64,000 bases of DNA from Gemmatimonadota bacterium (GCA_003222115.1 QHUL01000065.1:43270-107269); one strand, 5' to 3'. Shown: positions 48,564 through 57,877, counted from the first letter of the stretch. The notes: a model not told the origin generated them from the sequence alone. A program made the numbers and translations.

Positions 48564-49022
48564 ATGGACATGCTGATGGCGCTGGCGCTGAGCATCGGGA
48601 TCTTGATCGCCGCCTGGGTCAAGCTCGGCCCCATGGCGAACCTGGCCGTGCCGGCCGGCATCATCGCCTGGGGGTGTTTCTTCGCCGCCGGTGGCAAGAT
48701 GCAGGGCCTGCAGAAGACGGTCGCCGCCACGATATCGGGCGTGTTCTGGGTGTGGCTCGCTATGACCCTGGTCGGGATGATGAACATGGGGAACGTCGCG
48801 TTCATCATCATCGGCATCGTGGCGTTCATTTTGGTGATGCAATCCAAGGTCGCGACGTTGTCCTTCATCCCCGGGGCGTTCTGTGGGGCGGCCGTGACCG
48901 CCTGGGCGAGCCCGAGCGACGCACGGGGTTACCTGATGGTGGCGCTCGCCCTGCTCGTGGGGGCCGTGTTGGGCTACGTGTCGGAATGGGCCGGTGGGAT
49001 GATGGCCAAGAAGAGGGCGTAG
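48564..49022 (+). CDS. DUF1097-family membrane protein
   Basis: 152-aa protein with five hydrophobic helices (MLMALALSIGILIAAWVKLG, VPAGIIAWGCFFAAGGKMQG, NVAFIIIGIVAFILVMQSKV, GYLMVALALLVGAVLGYVSE). The family (E. coli YcdZ-like) has no proven function. A consensus GGAGG lies nine nt before ATG 48564. It appears to be monocistronic: a possible promoter precedes it and a 12-bp hairpin follows. Confidence 0.78.
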   Translation: MDMLMALALSIGILIAAWVKLGPMANLAVPAGIIAWGCFFAAGGKMQGLQKTVAATISGVFWVWLAMTLVGMMNMGNVAFIIIGIVAFILVMQSKVATLSFIPGAFCGAAVTAWASPSDARGYLMVALALLVGAVLGYVSEWAGGMMAKKRA

Positions 49023-49053
49023 CGGAGGGCGCAGACAGTTCCGGGTATCCTTC

Positions 49054-49081
49054 GAGGGGCGCGGGGCCACCCGCGCCCCTC
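49054..49081. terminator. Strong hairpin between convergent DUF1097 and HAF-repeat genes
   Basis: GAGGGGCGCGGG, GCCA loop, CCCGCGCCCCTC: a perfect 12-bp stem. No U-run; bidirectional role inferred from position. Confidence 0.7.
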
Positions 49082-49099
49082 CTCCAAATAGCTCTGCAA

Positions 49100-50056
49100 C
49101 TAGCCGAGCCGCACGGTCCAGAGGGCCGCACGAATACCTGCGGACGCGTCGTGGCTGTGTCCGGCGATCCACAGCCTGCCGTCATCCCCCCCGGAAACCG
49201 CTGCCGCGGAACTGTGCTCACCCCCGAGCGTGCCGAGGTCCAGCATCCGCCCGTCTGGCGTCCGGAGAAAGGCGCGTGTGACTGGCTGGCCGCGGCGATC
49301 GGTCTCCCCCGTCTGGCTCGCCCCGACGACATAGCCGAGATCGTTGACGTCATTAGCACAGCTCGTCCGCCCGCCGAGGGTGCCCAAATCGACGATCCCG
49401 GCTTGCTGGGTCCACAGAAACGCCCGACCGCTTCCACCCACGACCTCGCCCCGGTTGTTGATGCCAAGCGCCATGCTCGCGGTTCCCCCGAGGGTTCCGA
49501 GATCGCGCATCCCGTTCGCGGCGGTCCAGAGGAATGCATGAGGCTGCCCGGCGCTCGTTTCCGCAAAGCCGGTGACCTCGCCGCCGTCGTTCACGTCATG
49601 CGCGATGCTCGTCGCTCCGCCGAGGCTCCCCAGGTCGAGCATCCGCCCCGGCTCCGGGACGAAGAACGCGTGCTTGGCCACGCGGTCGCGCGTGCGGCTG
49701 TGCCCCGCGACCTGCCCCAGCCGATTGACCGCGAGGGCCTCGCTCTCGTTCCCGCCGAGCGTGCCGAGGTCGAAGCCCGTGCCCTCGGACAGGAGGTAGG
49801 CGTGAAAGTCACCGAACCCGGTGTCCCCTCCGCCCACGATTTCTCCCGGCTCGCTGATGTCATTCGCCGAGCTGCTCACGCCGCTCAAGGGCCGCAAGTC
49901 GGCCATGCCGAGGTCCGCCGTCCACAGGAACGCCCGGCTCCGGCCCAAGCCGTCCCGGCTCGTTCCCACGACGTGGCCCTGCCCGTTGACGGCTTTGGCC
50001 TGGCTGACGGCGCCGCCCAGCGTGCCGAGGTCCTGGATCGAAACATCGGTCACCAC
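49100..50056 (-). CDS. HAF-repeat protein
   Basis: About 318 aa made almost entirely of seven or so HAF repeats of ~45 residues. Each contains a DLGTLGG core and a partner such as AFLWT or AVNGQGHVVG (for example IVDLGTLGGRTSCANDVNDL). The repeats form a beta-propeller-like surface protein in the family's predicted fold. No signal peptide follows GTG 50056. The frame remains open further upstream, but that part is the shadow of the 99-aa gene, so the start is uncertain and an N-terminal export signal may be missing or unnecessary. Function unknown. Confidence 0.75.
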   Translation of the reverse strand: MVTDVSIQDLGTLGGAVSQAKAVNGQGHVVGTSRDGLGRSRAFLWTADLGMADLRPLSGVSSSANDISEPGEIVGGGDTGFGDFHAYLLSEGTGFDLGTLGGNESEALAVNRLGQVAGHSRTRDRVAKHAFFVPEPGRMLDLGSLGGATSIAHDVNDGGEVTGFAETSAGQPHAFLWTAANGMRDLGTLGGTASMALGINNRGEVVGGSGRAFLWTQQAGIVDLGTLGGRTSCANDVNDLGYVVGASQTGETDRRGQPVTRAFLRTPDGRMLDLGTLGGEHSSAAAVSGGDDGRLWIAGHSHDASAGIRAALWTVRLG

Positions 50057-50082
50057 GGCGGCAAGCGCGCTCCGGGATGCGT

Positions 50083-50382
50083 TCAGACCGCGGGCCTGCG
50101 CCCGAGCTGCAAGCTGGCCCACATCCCTGCCTCCACGGCGGTCTCGGCCGTCGGTCCCTCGAACCGCTGCACCAGGATGGCGGGGCGCCCGTTCCGGTTG
50201 ACTGCGACCATGTGGAGAATCGAGACCGCGTCGTCGGCCGGGCTGTACTTCAATCGCAGCTGGGCCCCGCCCGCCTCGCCCTTGGAGCCGAGCGGGATCG
50301 CCGGCCGTGCACGGGCGTTGAAGTCGTCCACCCAGGCCTGGAGCACGTCCATCGCATCTTTCTGCGGTCCCTGGTCGGCCAT
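50083..50382 (-). CDS. Hypothetical protein upstream of the HAF-repeat gene
   Basis: 99-aa protein (MADQGPQKDAMDVLQAWVDD at the start). The rest reads as a small alpha/beta domain: LRLKYSPADDAVSILHMVAV, NRNGRPAILVQRFEGPTAET. No family recognised. Its ATG at 50382 is well placed, and coding-frame composition is normal for the window. It lies 26 bp before the HAF gene on the same strand, so the two may be co-expressed. Confidence 0.6.
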   Translation of the reverse strand: MADQGPQKDAMDVLQAWVDDFNARARPAIPLGSKGEAGGAQLRLKYSPADDAVSILHMVAVNRNGRPAILVQRFEGPTAETAVEAGMWASLQLGRRPAV

Positions 50383-50425
50383 GCACCGCCCCCTTCCCTA
50401 TCTCTGAGGTCCCTGAGCTCGTCCT

Positions 50426-51016
50426 TCACGCCTGCGCGTTGGGGTGCTCCGTCGGCTCGACCCCCTGGGGTGACGCGGCGTCGGCCTTGGTGCCGAGTTG
50501 ATTCACCATGACGTCCCGCTGCCCGCTTTCCAGGAGCTGGTAGCGCGGTTGACCGAGGAGGTCGCGGCTCACGGCCTGTGCGCAGTAGGCGGGGAGCCAG
50601 GCGGGATAGTGGCCGGGTGTGCCCCACCCGCTCGTGTCGAAGGCGGTCCGCCCGTCGCTGACCCGGAGCAGTGCGAGGGGACTGTCCTGGGCGGCGTTCA
50701 GCGCGTCCCGCTCGAAGGCCGCCGCGCCGAAGAGGATTCCGGCCTCGACGCCCGCTTCCCTGACGTGCTCTCTCAGGGACTCGACCGCGGCGCGCCCGAT
50801 GGGCACCTGTTGCCGTCGGCAGGCGATCAGGATCCGCCGCTGCCACGGGGCCCGGCTGATTACGCCTTTGAGTTCAAGGAGATAGCCCCGCTCGGGCTCG
50901 GGGAGCGTCGCGCGCCGATGGACGCGGAGCTCAGACACCTCGAGCCCGACCTTGCGGAGCTCCCGTACCGCGAGGATCTCGAAGGACTCAGGCGTCAGCT
51001 CCGGCAGCTCCAGCAT
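50426..51016 (-). CDS. Mrr-like restriction endonuclease-fold protein
   Basis: 196-aa protein. The first ~120 residues follow the Mrr_cat plan: an N-terminal helix (TPESFEILAVRELRKVGLEV), beta-strand YLLELKGVI, then IACRRQQVPIGRAAVESLRE and EAGVEAGILFGAAAFERDAL, where Mrr proteins carry the Q/E-x-K core and the V-x-x-L segment. The catalytic acidic/Lys pair is not clear (ELKG and RRQQ are candidates), so nuclease activity is doubtful. No methylase or specificity subunit is adjacent. The C-terminal 60 residues are disordered. Confidence 0.55.
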   Translation of the reverse strand: MLELPELTPESFEILAVRELRKVGLEVSELRVHRRATLPEPERGYLLELKGVISRAPWQRRILIACRRQQVPIGRAAVESLREHVREAGVEAGILFGAAAFERDALNAAQDSPLALLRVSDGRTAFDTSGWGTPGHYPAWLPAYCAQAVSRDLLGQPRYQLLESGQRDVMVNQLGTKADAASPQGVEPTEHPNAQA

Positions 51017-51221
51017 CGGTCCACGTCCCCTTCCGCCCCGCGCAGCAGACTCTATGGCCGCAGCCCGGGTGCCGCCAGCCCCCGGGGTTGCGCCCTCCGA
51101 AAGCGATCCTTATATCATCCCTCATGCGTCGGCACGCTCCCATTGCCTGTTCTGCCGTCTTGCTTCACGACTTCCAGCTGGCTTCGCGCACGCAACCCCA
51201 CTCCTGAGCGGGGAGGATCGC

Positions 51222-54200
51222 ATGCAGGTCAGTCGACGTGATTTCGTACGGCTCACGGCCAGCGCCGGGGCGGGAACGGCGATCGGCGGGATGGTGGGGT
51301 TGGGCGTGACCCTGGCCCCGGCGGCGGCGCGGGCGCAGGAGCTGCGGATCACAGGTGCCAAGACGACACCGAGCATTTGCCCGTTCTGCTCGGTCGGCTG
51401 CGCGACCCTGATCCACACGGTCAACGGCAAGATCGTGAACATCGAGGGCGATTCGCGCAGCCCGCACAACGAGGGCACGCTGTGCCCCAAGGGCGCCGCG
51501 ATCTACCAGCTGCACATGAACCCGAACCGGGCCACCAAGGTGCTGCATCGCAAGCCGGGGGCCGGGGATTGGGAGGTCGTGGACCTCGAGTGGGCGATGG
51601 ACCGGGTCGCCGAGCTGATCAAGAAGACCCGCGACGAGACGTTCATCGAGAAGCTCCCGAACGGGAAGCTCGTGAACATGACGCCGGCCATCTTCGCGCT
51701 CGGCGGCGCCACCTTGGACAACGAGTTCAATCACGTTTGCCAGAAGTTCTGGCGCGGGCTCGGCGTCGTCGCCATCGAGAATCAGGCCAGGATATGACAC
51801 AGCTCTAGCGTCCCCGGTCTGGGGACACGGTTCGGTCGCGGCGCGGCGACCCTGTATCCGCGCAACCTCGAGCACACCGACTGCTTCGTCATCATGGGCT
51901 CCAACATGGCGGAGTGTCACCCGGTGGCGTTCCGCTGGCCGATGAAGGCGAAGTTGAACGGCGCGAAGCTGATCCACGTGGATCCGCGGTTCACGCGCAC
52001 CAGCGCCGTCTCCGACCTGCACGTCCCGATTCGCGCCGGCTCGGACATCGCGTTCCTCGGTGGCCTCATCAATTACGTCATCCACAGCAAGCGGTGGAAC
52101 GCGGACCCCTTCTTCAAGGAGTTCGTGGTCAACTACACCAACGCCGCGACTATCATCAACCCGGAGTTTAAAGACACCGAGGACATGGACGGCGTCTTCT
52201 CGGGCCTGGCCACGTTCGCGGAGCCCCAGTTCTGGCCGTACAACGGCCTGCTCGGCCGCTACGACGCCGCGACCTGGCAGTACCAGCGGGGGCCGAAGGC
52301 CCCGGGGCCGGTCACGAAGGACCTGATCGCGAGGCGCGCGGGCCCGCCGTTCGACGATCTCGTCCGGTCGCTCAAGCCGGGCCCGGCCGAAAAGGATCCG
52401 ACGCTCCAGCACCCGCATTGCGTGTTCCAGATCCTGAAGCACCACTTCAGCCGCTACACGCCGGAGATGGTGGAGCAGGTCTGCGGCTCGCCCAAGGAGA
52501 AGTTCATCAAGGTGGCCGAGATGCTGCTCGAAAACTCGGGCCGGGACCGGACCAGCGCCTTCGCTTACGCGGTCGCGTGGACCCAGCACACCTACGGGGT
52601 CCAGATGATCGGCTGCTGCGCGCTGCTGCAGCTCCTGCTCGGCAACATCGGCCGGCCGGGCGCGGGCGTCATGGCGCTACGCGGCCACGCGGCGATCCAG
52701 GGCTCGACCGACGTCCCCACGCTGTACCACAGCATCCACGGCTATATGAACGCGCCGTCGGCGCTACGCCCGCACGAGACGCTGCGAGATTACATGGCCG
52801 CCGAGACGTCGCCGACGAGCTATTACGGCAACCTGCCCAAGTTCCTGGTCTCGTACCTGAAGTCGGTCTACGGCCCGGCGGCGACGGCGGAGAACGACTT
52901 CGGCTACGACTGGCACCCGAAGATCCTGGGCGATCACTCGCACATCGCCACGTTTGCGGCCATGGCCGAGGGCAAAGTGAAGGGCATGGTCTGCGTGGGC
53001 CAGAACCCCGCCACTTCGCTGAACGGCTCCGCGACCCGGCTGGCGATGCGGGAGCTCGAGTGGATGGTCGTGAAGGACAACTGGCTCACCGAGACGGCCA
53101 CACACTGGTATCTCGGGCCCGAGGTGAAGGACGGCGCAGTGAAGGTTGGGGACATCAAGACGGAGATCTTCTTCTTCCCCTCGACGCAGATCGCGGAATA
53201 CGACGGCAGCTTCACCAACACGCAACGCATGCTGCAGTGGCACTCCAAGGCGTCCGACGCGCCGGGCGACTGCCGCACCGACACCTGGTTCTACCACAAC
53301 CTGGCGAAGCGCCTCAAGAAAGCGTACGCCGGCTCGAAGCTATCGCGCGACCAGGGCTGGAACAACGTACTGTGGGCCTTCGACCCGGATCCGGGCGTGA
53401 AGCCCATCTATCCCGGGGAGCCCGACGCGCTCAAGATCCTGCGGGAGATCAACGGGTACCAGACCGCCGATCCCAAACAGCACCTCAAGGGCTTCGCCGA
53501 GCTGAAGGACGACGGCTCGACCACGTGCGCATCGTGGATCTACTGCGGCTGCTTCCCGGCGTGGGACCAGAACCTCACGGCGCGGCGCGAGCCCGATCCG
53601 CCGGGCGTGCCCGGGGCCCACCTCAAGTGGGGCTGGGCGTGGCCCGCGAACCGCCGCGTGATGTACAACCGTGCCTCCGCCGACTTGAAGGGCAACCCCT
53701 GGAGCGAGCGGAAGCGCTGGGTGTGGTGGGACGCGAGCTTCGTAAACCCGCCCGATCCCAAGACGGGGAAGGTCGTCCCCCGCGGCAAGTGGGTGGGCTA
53801 CGACGTGCCTGACTGCGGCGCTACGAAGGCCCCGGACGCCAAGCCGAAGCCGGACGGCATCGGCCTCGACGCCCTCTCCGGCGCCCAGCCCTTCATCATG
53901 AGGGCGGACGGCAAGGGTTGGCTGTTCGTGCCCGCAGGGTTAGTGGACGGGCCGCTCCCCACCCATTACGAGCCGCACGAGTCACCCGTCAAGAACCTCC
54001 TCTACAAGCAGCAGAGCAGCCCGGTGCACAAGCTCTGGGCTCCGGGAAAGCCGTACAATCAGATCGCCGCGGTGGGCGACCCCAAGTTCCCGTACGTGAT
54101 CAGCACGTACCGCTTGACCGAGCACTACCTGGCGGGCGCGATGAGCCGCTGGCTGCCGTGGCTGAGCGAGCTGCAGCCGGAGCTCTTCATCGAGCTGGGC

Positions 54201-54476
54201 AAGGACCTGGCTCGGGAGAAGGGGATAAGGAACCTCGACTGGGTGATCATCACGTCCCCGCGCGGCCACGTCCGGGCGAAGGCGCTGGTGACCGACCGGA
54301 TCGGGGTGATGAACGTCGCGGGCAAGCGCATCCACCACGTCGGCATGCCCTGGCACTGGGGCTGGATGGGCTTGAGCACGGGCGATGTCGTGAACGACCT
54401 GACCTCCTGGGTCGGGGATCCCAACGTGTCGATCCACGAAGGCAAGGCGTTCGTCTGCAACGTGGAAAGGGCCTGA
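51222..54476 (+). CDS. Selenocysteine-containing formate dehydrogenase, molybdenum subunit (FdnG/FdoG family); in-frame TGA at 51795 is read through
   Basis: 1084-aa catalytic subunit that oxidises formate to CO2 at a bis-MGD Mo/W site in the periplasm. Tat signal VSRRDFVRLTASAGAGTAIG at the N-terminus. [4Fe-4S] cysteines are at 53, 56, 60 and 88 (SICPFCSVGC and TLCPKG). Codon 192 is TGA in IENQARI-U-HSSSVPGLGTRF, exactly where FdnG/FdoG carry selenocysteine, and the frame continues without a break to TAG-free sequence ending ERA. A SECIS hairpin follows. The second open frame at 51894 is therefore not a separate gene. ATG 51222 follows GGGAGGA. The Fe-S subunit starts one base after the stop. 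SelA/B/C/D must be encoded elsewhere. Confidence 0.94.
51795..51835 (+). promoter_or_regulatory. Bacterial SECIS element after the selenocysteine TGA
   Basis: TGA at 51795-51797, then 18 nt, then a hairpin: GTCCCC (51810-51815), loop GGTCT (51816-51820), GGGGAC (51821-51826). Loop sequence and spacing match those of the E. coli formate dehydrogenase SECIS bound by SelB. Confidence 0.88.
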
Positions 54477-54477
54477 T

Positions 54478-55272
54478 ATGCCCGAGGCCATGGGGTTCTT
54501 CACAGACACGACGGTGTGCATCGGCTGCAAGGCGTGCGAGGTGGCCTGCAAGGAATGGAACCAGCTGCCGGCCGAGAACGGCGGCATCCGCGAGCTCTCC
54601 GGCGACAGCTACGACAACACCCGCCGGCTCGACGGCATCCACTGGCGGCACGTCCGCTTCATCGAGCAGTTCTCGGGGCCGTACAACGGCCGCTGGCTGA
54701 TGATGAGCGACGTGTGCAAGCACTGCGTCCAGGCAGGGTGCATCGAGGTGTGCCCCACGGGGGCCATCATCCGCACCGAGTTCGACACCGTGGTGATCCA
54801 GTCGGACGTCTGCAACGGCTGCCGGGCGTGCATCTCGGCCTGCCCGTTCGGCGTCATCGACATCAATGCCGTGGCGGGCACGGCGCAGAAGTGCACGCTG
54901 TGTTACGACCGCCTCAAGGTCGGGCTCGAGCCGGCGTGCGCCAAGGCGTGTCCGACCGACTCGATCCAGTTCGGGCCGATCACCGAGCTGCGCGCGCGCG
55001 CGCAGAAGCGCAAGGATCAGCTGAGGGCGCAGGGCGTGGAGGCCCAGTTGTACGGCGCGGATCCCCAGGGGCCCCTGGGCGGCCTCAACTCGTTCTACCT
55101 GCTCGTGGACGAGCCCGAGGTGTACGGGCTGCCGCGCAATCCCAAGCTGCCGTCCCGCAACCTCAAGCAGAGCACCTCGTTCTCGGTGGCGAGCGCCGCG
55201 GTCCTCGGGGTGCTGGCGCTCGTTGGCCTGCGCAAGCGGCGCATGGACGAGCAGCCGCCGTCTTTGAGCTGA
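54478..55272 (+). CDS. Formate dehydrogenase iron-sulfur subunit
   Basis: 264-aa ferredoxin-like subunit with four [4Fe-4S] cluster motifs. CIGCKACEVACK is the first (about residue 15), CKHCVQAGCIEVCP the second and CNGCRACISACPFG the third. The CTLCYDRL...CAKACP pair forms the fourth. It relays electrons from the Mo site to the membrane subunit. The C-terminal helix (VASAAVLGVLALVGL, about 238-252) is a membrane anchor, as in FdnH. It starts one base after the catalytic subunit stop. Confidence 0.94.
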   Translation: MPEAMGFFTDTTVCIGCKACEVACKEWNQLPAENGGIRELSGDSYDNTRRLDGIHWRHVRFIEQFSGPYNGRWLMMSDVCKHCVQAGCIEVCPTGAIIRTEFDTVVIQSDVCNGCRACISACPFGVIDINAVAGTAQKCTLCYDRLKVGLEPACAKACPTDSIQFGPITELRARAQKRKDQLRAQGVEAQLYGADPQGPLGGLNSFYLLVDEPEVYGLPRNPKLPSRNLKQSTSFSVASAAVLGVLALVGLRKRRMDEQPPSLS

Positions 55273-55285
55273 GGGGGAACGGGCC

Positions 55286-56215
55286 ATGTCCGACACCTTC
55301 TTCAGCGGCGCGCCACATTGGCGCTGGCTCATCATTCTGTACTTCTTCGTTGGGGGGCTGGCGGGGGGGGCCTGCTTCCTTGCCGCGCTGCTCGACTGGT
55401 TCGGCCGGCCCGAGGACCGCCCCGTCGTGCGCACGGGGTACTACGTGGCCGCGTGGGGGGCGATCATTTCCGGCCTGCTCCTCACGATCGACCTGGGCCG
55501 GCCGCTACGCTTCTGGCACATGCTGTTCCAGTCCGCGAACCTCCCCGCCCTCATGTTTAAGGGGTGGTCGCCCATCTCCTTCGGAGCCTGGGCGATTCTT
55601 CTGTTCGGCCTGTTCTCGGTCTTGTCGGCGCTCGGCGCCATGGCCGAGGAGGGACGGCTGCAGACCCCGGCGTTCCATCTGCTGCACCGCGGCGCGCTCG
55701 CCAAGCTCGTGGTGGCGGTCGCCGGTCTGCTCGGGTTCTTCGTCGCCGGCTACACGGGGATTCTGCTGTCGGTGACCAATCGCCCCATCTGGGCGGATAG
55801 CCCCTGGCTCGGCGCGCTGTTCGTCGCCTCGGGCGCGTCCACCGGCGCCGCGGCGCTCATGCTGCTCGCGCCCGGCCGCGGAGCCACGCCCCGGTCGCTC
55901 GAGTGGCTGTCGTCGTTCGACAGTAATGCGCTCGTGGTCGAGCTGCTGGTACTGGTCGTGTTCCTCGTGTCGCTCGGCTCGGTCAATCGCGTCTGGGTGA
56001 GCGTGTGGGGACTGCTGCTGCTCGTGGGCGTGGTGGGATTCGGAATTCTCGTGCCCCTCGGCCTGCACCTGAAGCCGGCGCGCTTCGGCAGCCTCGCCAC
56101 GCGGCCCGTCGTGAACGCCGCGAAGCTCGTGCTCCTGGGCGGCTTCCTGCTGCGGCTCGCCACGATCCTGGCGTCGGAGGGGATCGATCGCTACCGCGTG
56201 GCGGTGGGGATGTAG
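55286..56215 (+). CDS. NrfD/PsrC-type membrane subunit of formate dehydrogenase
   Basis: 309-aa protein with eight to nine hydrophobic helices (WRWLIILYFFVGGLAGGACF, then AAWGAIISGLLLTIDLGRP with the conserved acidic-x-GRP loop, VAGLLGFFVAGYTGILLSVT). This is the quinone-reactive, heme-free NrfD fold, not the diheme cytochrome b (FdnI) of E. coli. It would pass electrons from the Fe-S subunit to the quinone pool. A GGGGGAACGGGCC ribosome-site region precedes ATG 55286. Confidence 0.92.
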   Translation: MSDTFFSGAPHWRWLIILYFFVGGLAGGACFLAALLDWFGRPEDRPVVRTGYYVAAWGAIISGLLLTIDLGRPLRFWHMLFQSANLPALMFKGWSPISFGAWAILLFGLFSVLSALGAMAEEGRLQTPAFHLLHRGALAKLVVAVAGLLGFFVAGYTGILLSVTNRPIWADSPWLGALFVASGASTGAAALMLLAPGRGATPRSLEWLSSFDSNALVVELLVLVVFLVSLGSVNRVWVSVWGLLLLVGVVGFGILVPLGLHLKPARFGSLATRPVVNAAKLVLLGGFLLRLATILASEGIDRYRVAVGM

Positions 56216-56216
56216 C

Positions 56217-56444
56217 GTGGCGATCCGCCGCTGGTGGCTCGCACTGACACTCACCGGCCTGGTGGGCTGCGCGAGCCCTGAGGCCGGACGCGTGCGGGGA
56301 GGCGGTCCCGGGGCCGACCCCGGCAACCACGACCGCGTCACCGAAGTACACGCGGGCGCGAGGATGTACTACCGCACGCCCTGCCGCACCGTGAAAGTGA
56401 AATGCTCTGGTCCTCTCCCCGCCTTCGGCGGCCCCGGAACATAG
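56217..56444 (+). CDS. Small lipoprotein in the formate dehydrogenase operon
   Basis: 75-aa protein: lipobox signal WWLALTLTGLVGC (Cys about 18) and a short Gly/Pro-rich tail with two more Cys (YYRTPCRTVKVKCSG). GTG 56217 begins one base after the NrfD subunit stop. Its 3' end overlaps fdhE by 43 bp. Not recognised; possibly a periplasmic accessory factor of the complex. Confidence 0.55.
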   Translation: MAIRRWWLALTLTGLVGCASPEAGRVRGGGPGADPGNHDRVTEVHAGARMYYRTPCRTVKVKCSGPLPAFGGPGT

Positions 56445-57268
56445 AGATCCAACAGCGCGTGGCCGAGGCTCGCCGCCAGACACCTGAGTCGGAGGCATGG
56501 CTCAGGCTCCTGGAGGCGGCCCTCGCGGAGAGCGAAGACGGCGCCGTGTGGGACGCCGCCGTCGCGACTCCCGCCGCGGAGCGGCCCGTCAAGGCGCCGC
56601 TCCTCGCTCGCGCCCGGTTCGCGGTGGGAGGCCGCGACGCGCAGGATTGGGTACGCAGCCTCGTCAACCTCGCCGGCGCCGCGAACGGCGCCGGGCGCCG
56701 GCTCGACGGGCTCGCGCTGCTCGAGGCAGCGGTCTGCCAGGACGACGCCCGCGTTGACGCCCTCGCCGGAGCGGAAGGCGCTGGCGCGGGCGCACCAGTC
56801 CTCCGCGTCGTGGGACAGATGGCGGCCCTGCCGCTGCTCCAGGCGTGCGCCCGGAAGCTGGAGCAGGAGCTGCCGGCGACGTGGTGGGAGGGGTATTGTC
56901 CGCTGTGCGGAGCGTGGCCAGTGCTGGCCGAGTACTCGGGGCTCGAGCGGCAGCGCCAGCTGCGCTGCGGGCGCTGCGGCACGGGATGGGCGATCCCGTC
57001 GTTACGATGCGTGTTTTGCGACGAAACCCATCACGACCACCTCGGCTACCTGACGCCTGAGGCGAGCGATCAGATGCGCAAGATCGAGATCTGCAACACC
57101 TGCCACGGGTATCTCAAGGCACTCACGACGATTCGCCCCCTAGCTCCGTGGGCGGTGCTCCTGGACGACCTGATGACGGTGCATCTCGACGTCGCGGCAC
57201 TCGAGCGCGGCTACCACCGGCCCGAGGGGCCGGCGTATGCGCTCGAAGCTCAGGTGGCGGCCGCGTGA
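56402..57268 (+). CDS. fdhE: Formate dehydrogenase accessory protein FdhE
   Basis: 288-aa cytoplasmic factor needed to mature formate dehydrogenase before Tat export. It carries the four paired-cysteine knuckles that bind a rubredoxin-like iron: GYCPLCGAWPVLAEY, LRCGRCGTGWAIP, RCVFCDE and ICNTCHGYLKAL (about residues 165-245), with SGLERQRQL between. The start at ATG 56402 overlaps the lipoprotein gene; a GTG at 56460 is an alternative. Its stop overlaps the next GTG by 4 bp. Confidence 0.9.
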   Translation: MLWSSPRLRRPRNIEIQQRVAEARRQTPESEAWLRLLEAALAESEDGAVWDAAVATPAAERPVKAPLLARARFAVGGRDAQDWVRSLVNLAGAANGAGRRLDGLALLEAAVCQDDARVDALAGAEGAGAGAPVLRVVGQMAALPLLQACARKLEQELPATWWEGYCPLCGAWPVLAEYSGLERQRQLRCGRCGTGWAIPSLRCVFCDETHHDHLGYLTPEASDQMRKIEICNTCHGYLKALTTIRPLAPWAVLLDDLMTVHLDVAALERGYHRPEGPAYALEAQVAAA

Positions 57269-57618
57269 GCTCCACGCTCCGTCCCGGTGACGTCTGCCGC
57301 GAGCTCCTGGCGGCGCTCGACGCATCCGAGGGGCGACGGCGCCGCCGCAAGCGCGACACGACGCCCGACGCGATCGGCCTGACGATCAAGCGCGAGCTGC
57401 TCGAGGGAGCGATCGCCGCCGATCCCGATCCGGACGACTTCGAGGCCTGGTTGCACCAGCAGTGCCTCGGCGCCGGCGGGGCCGAGGGCGGCGTCCGGGC
57501 GATGGCGTTGTCGATCTTCGAGGAATGGCGCCTGGCGCACGATGCGGAATCGTTCCGCTCATGGCTCGCCAGCGGGGCGCCGTCGGACGACGCCGCCAGG
57601 TCGCGTCCCGATCCCTAA
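57265..57618 (+). CDS. Hypothetical protein after fdhE
   Basis: 117-aa soluble helical protein (TLRPGDVCRELLAALDASEG and EAWLHQQCLGAGGAEGGVRA; FEEWRLAHDAESFRSWLASG). Family not recognised. GTG 57265 overlaps the fdhE stop (GTGA), which ties it to formate dehydrogenase assembly or regulation by position only. Confidence 0.6.
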   Translation: MSSTLRPGDVCRELLAALDASEGRRRRRKRDTTPDAIGLTIKRELLEGAIAADPDPDDFEAWLHQQCLGAGGAEGGVRAMALSIFEEWRLAHDAESFRSWLASGAPSDDAARSRPDP

Positions 57619-57629
57619 GCGAGACCAAC

Positions 57630-57860
57630 ATGCCCGTTCCAGCGCGCGTACTGGTTGCAGCGTTCTGTGGCGCCTTCCTTGCCCTCGCCGCGTGCCGCGG
57701 AGGCGGGGCCCGCGCGTGGTCGGCACAGGCCGGGCTGCCGACGGAAGTGGTGCGACAGCTCGAGGTTCCCGAGAACCCTTACCGCATCATTTACAACCCG
57801 CCGGTGAGCCTGGCGAAGCCGCCCGACACCACGGCCCACGGCCGCAAGGGTAAGAAATAG
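57630..57860 (+). CDS. Small lipoprotein
   Basis: 76-aa protein with a lipobox signal (LVAAFCGAFLALAAC, Cys about 22) and a 50-residue tail with a conserved-looking PENPYRIIYNPPVSLAKPPD and a Lys-rich end. Eleven bases after the previous stop, so probably the last gene of the operon. Function unknown. Confidence 0.6.
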   Translation: MPVPARVLVAAFCGAFLALAACRGGGARAWSAQAGLPTEVVRQLEVPENPYRIIYNPPVSLAKPPDTTAHGRKGKK

Positions 57861-57877
57861 CGATCGCGTCGGCTCAA

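Noticed and set aside
50057..50386. N-terminal extension of the HAF-repeat protein by ~110 residues
   Set aside because: The extension has no repeats or signal peptide and is the out-of-frame reading of the 99-aa gene at 50083-50382.
51790..51900. Pseudogene or frameshift in the formate dehydrogenase gene
   Set aside because: The break is a single in-frame TGA at the catalytic position with a SECIS hairpin directly after it; frame phase is unchanged on both sides.
56217..56444. Short lipoprotein frame as a mere shadow of fdhE
   Set aside because: Rejected as a shadow because it has a clear lipobox, starts one base after the NrfD stop and overlaps fdhE only at its end.
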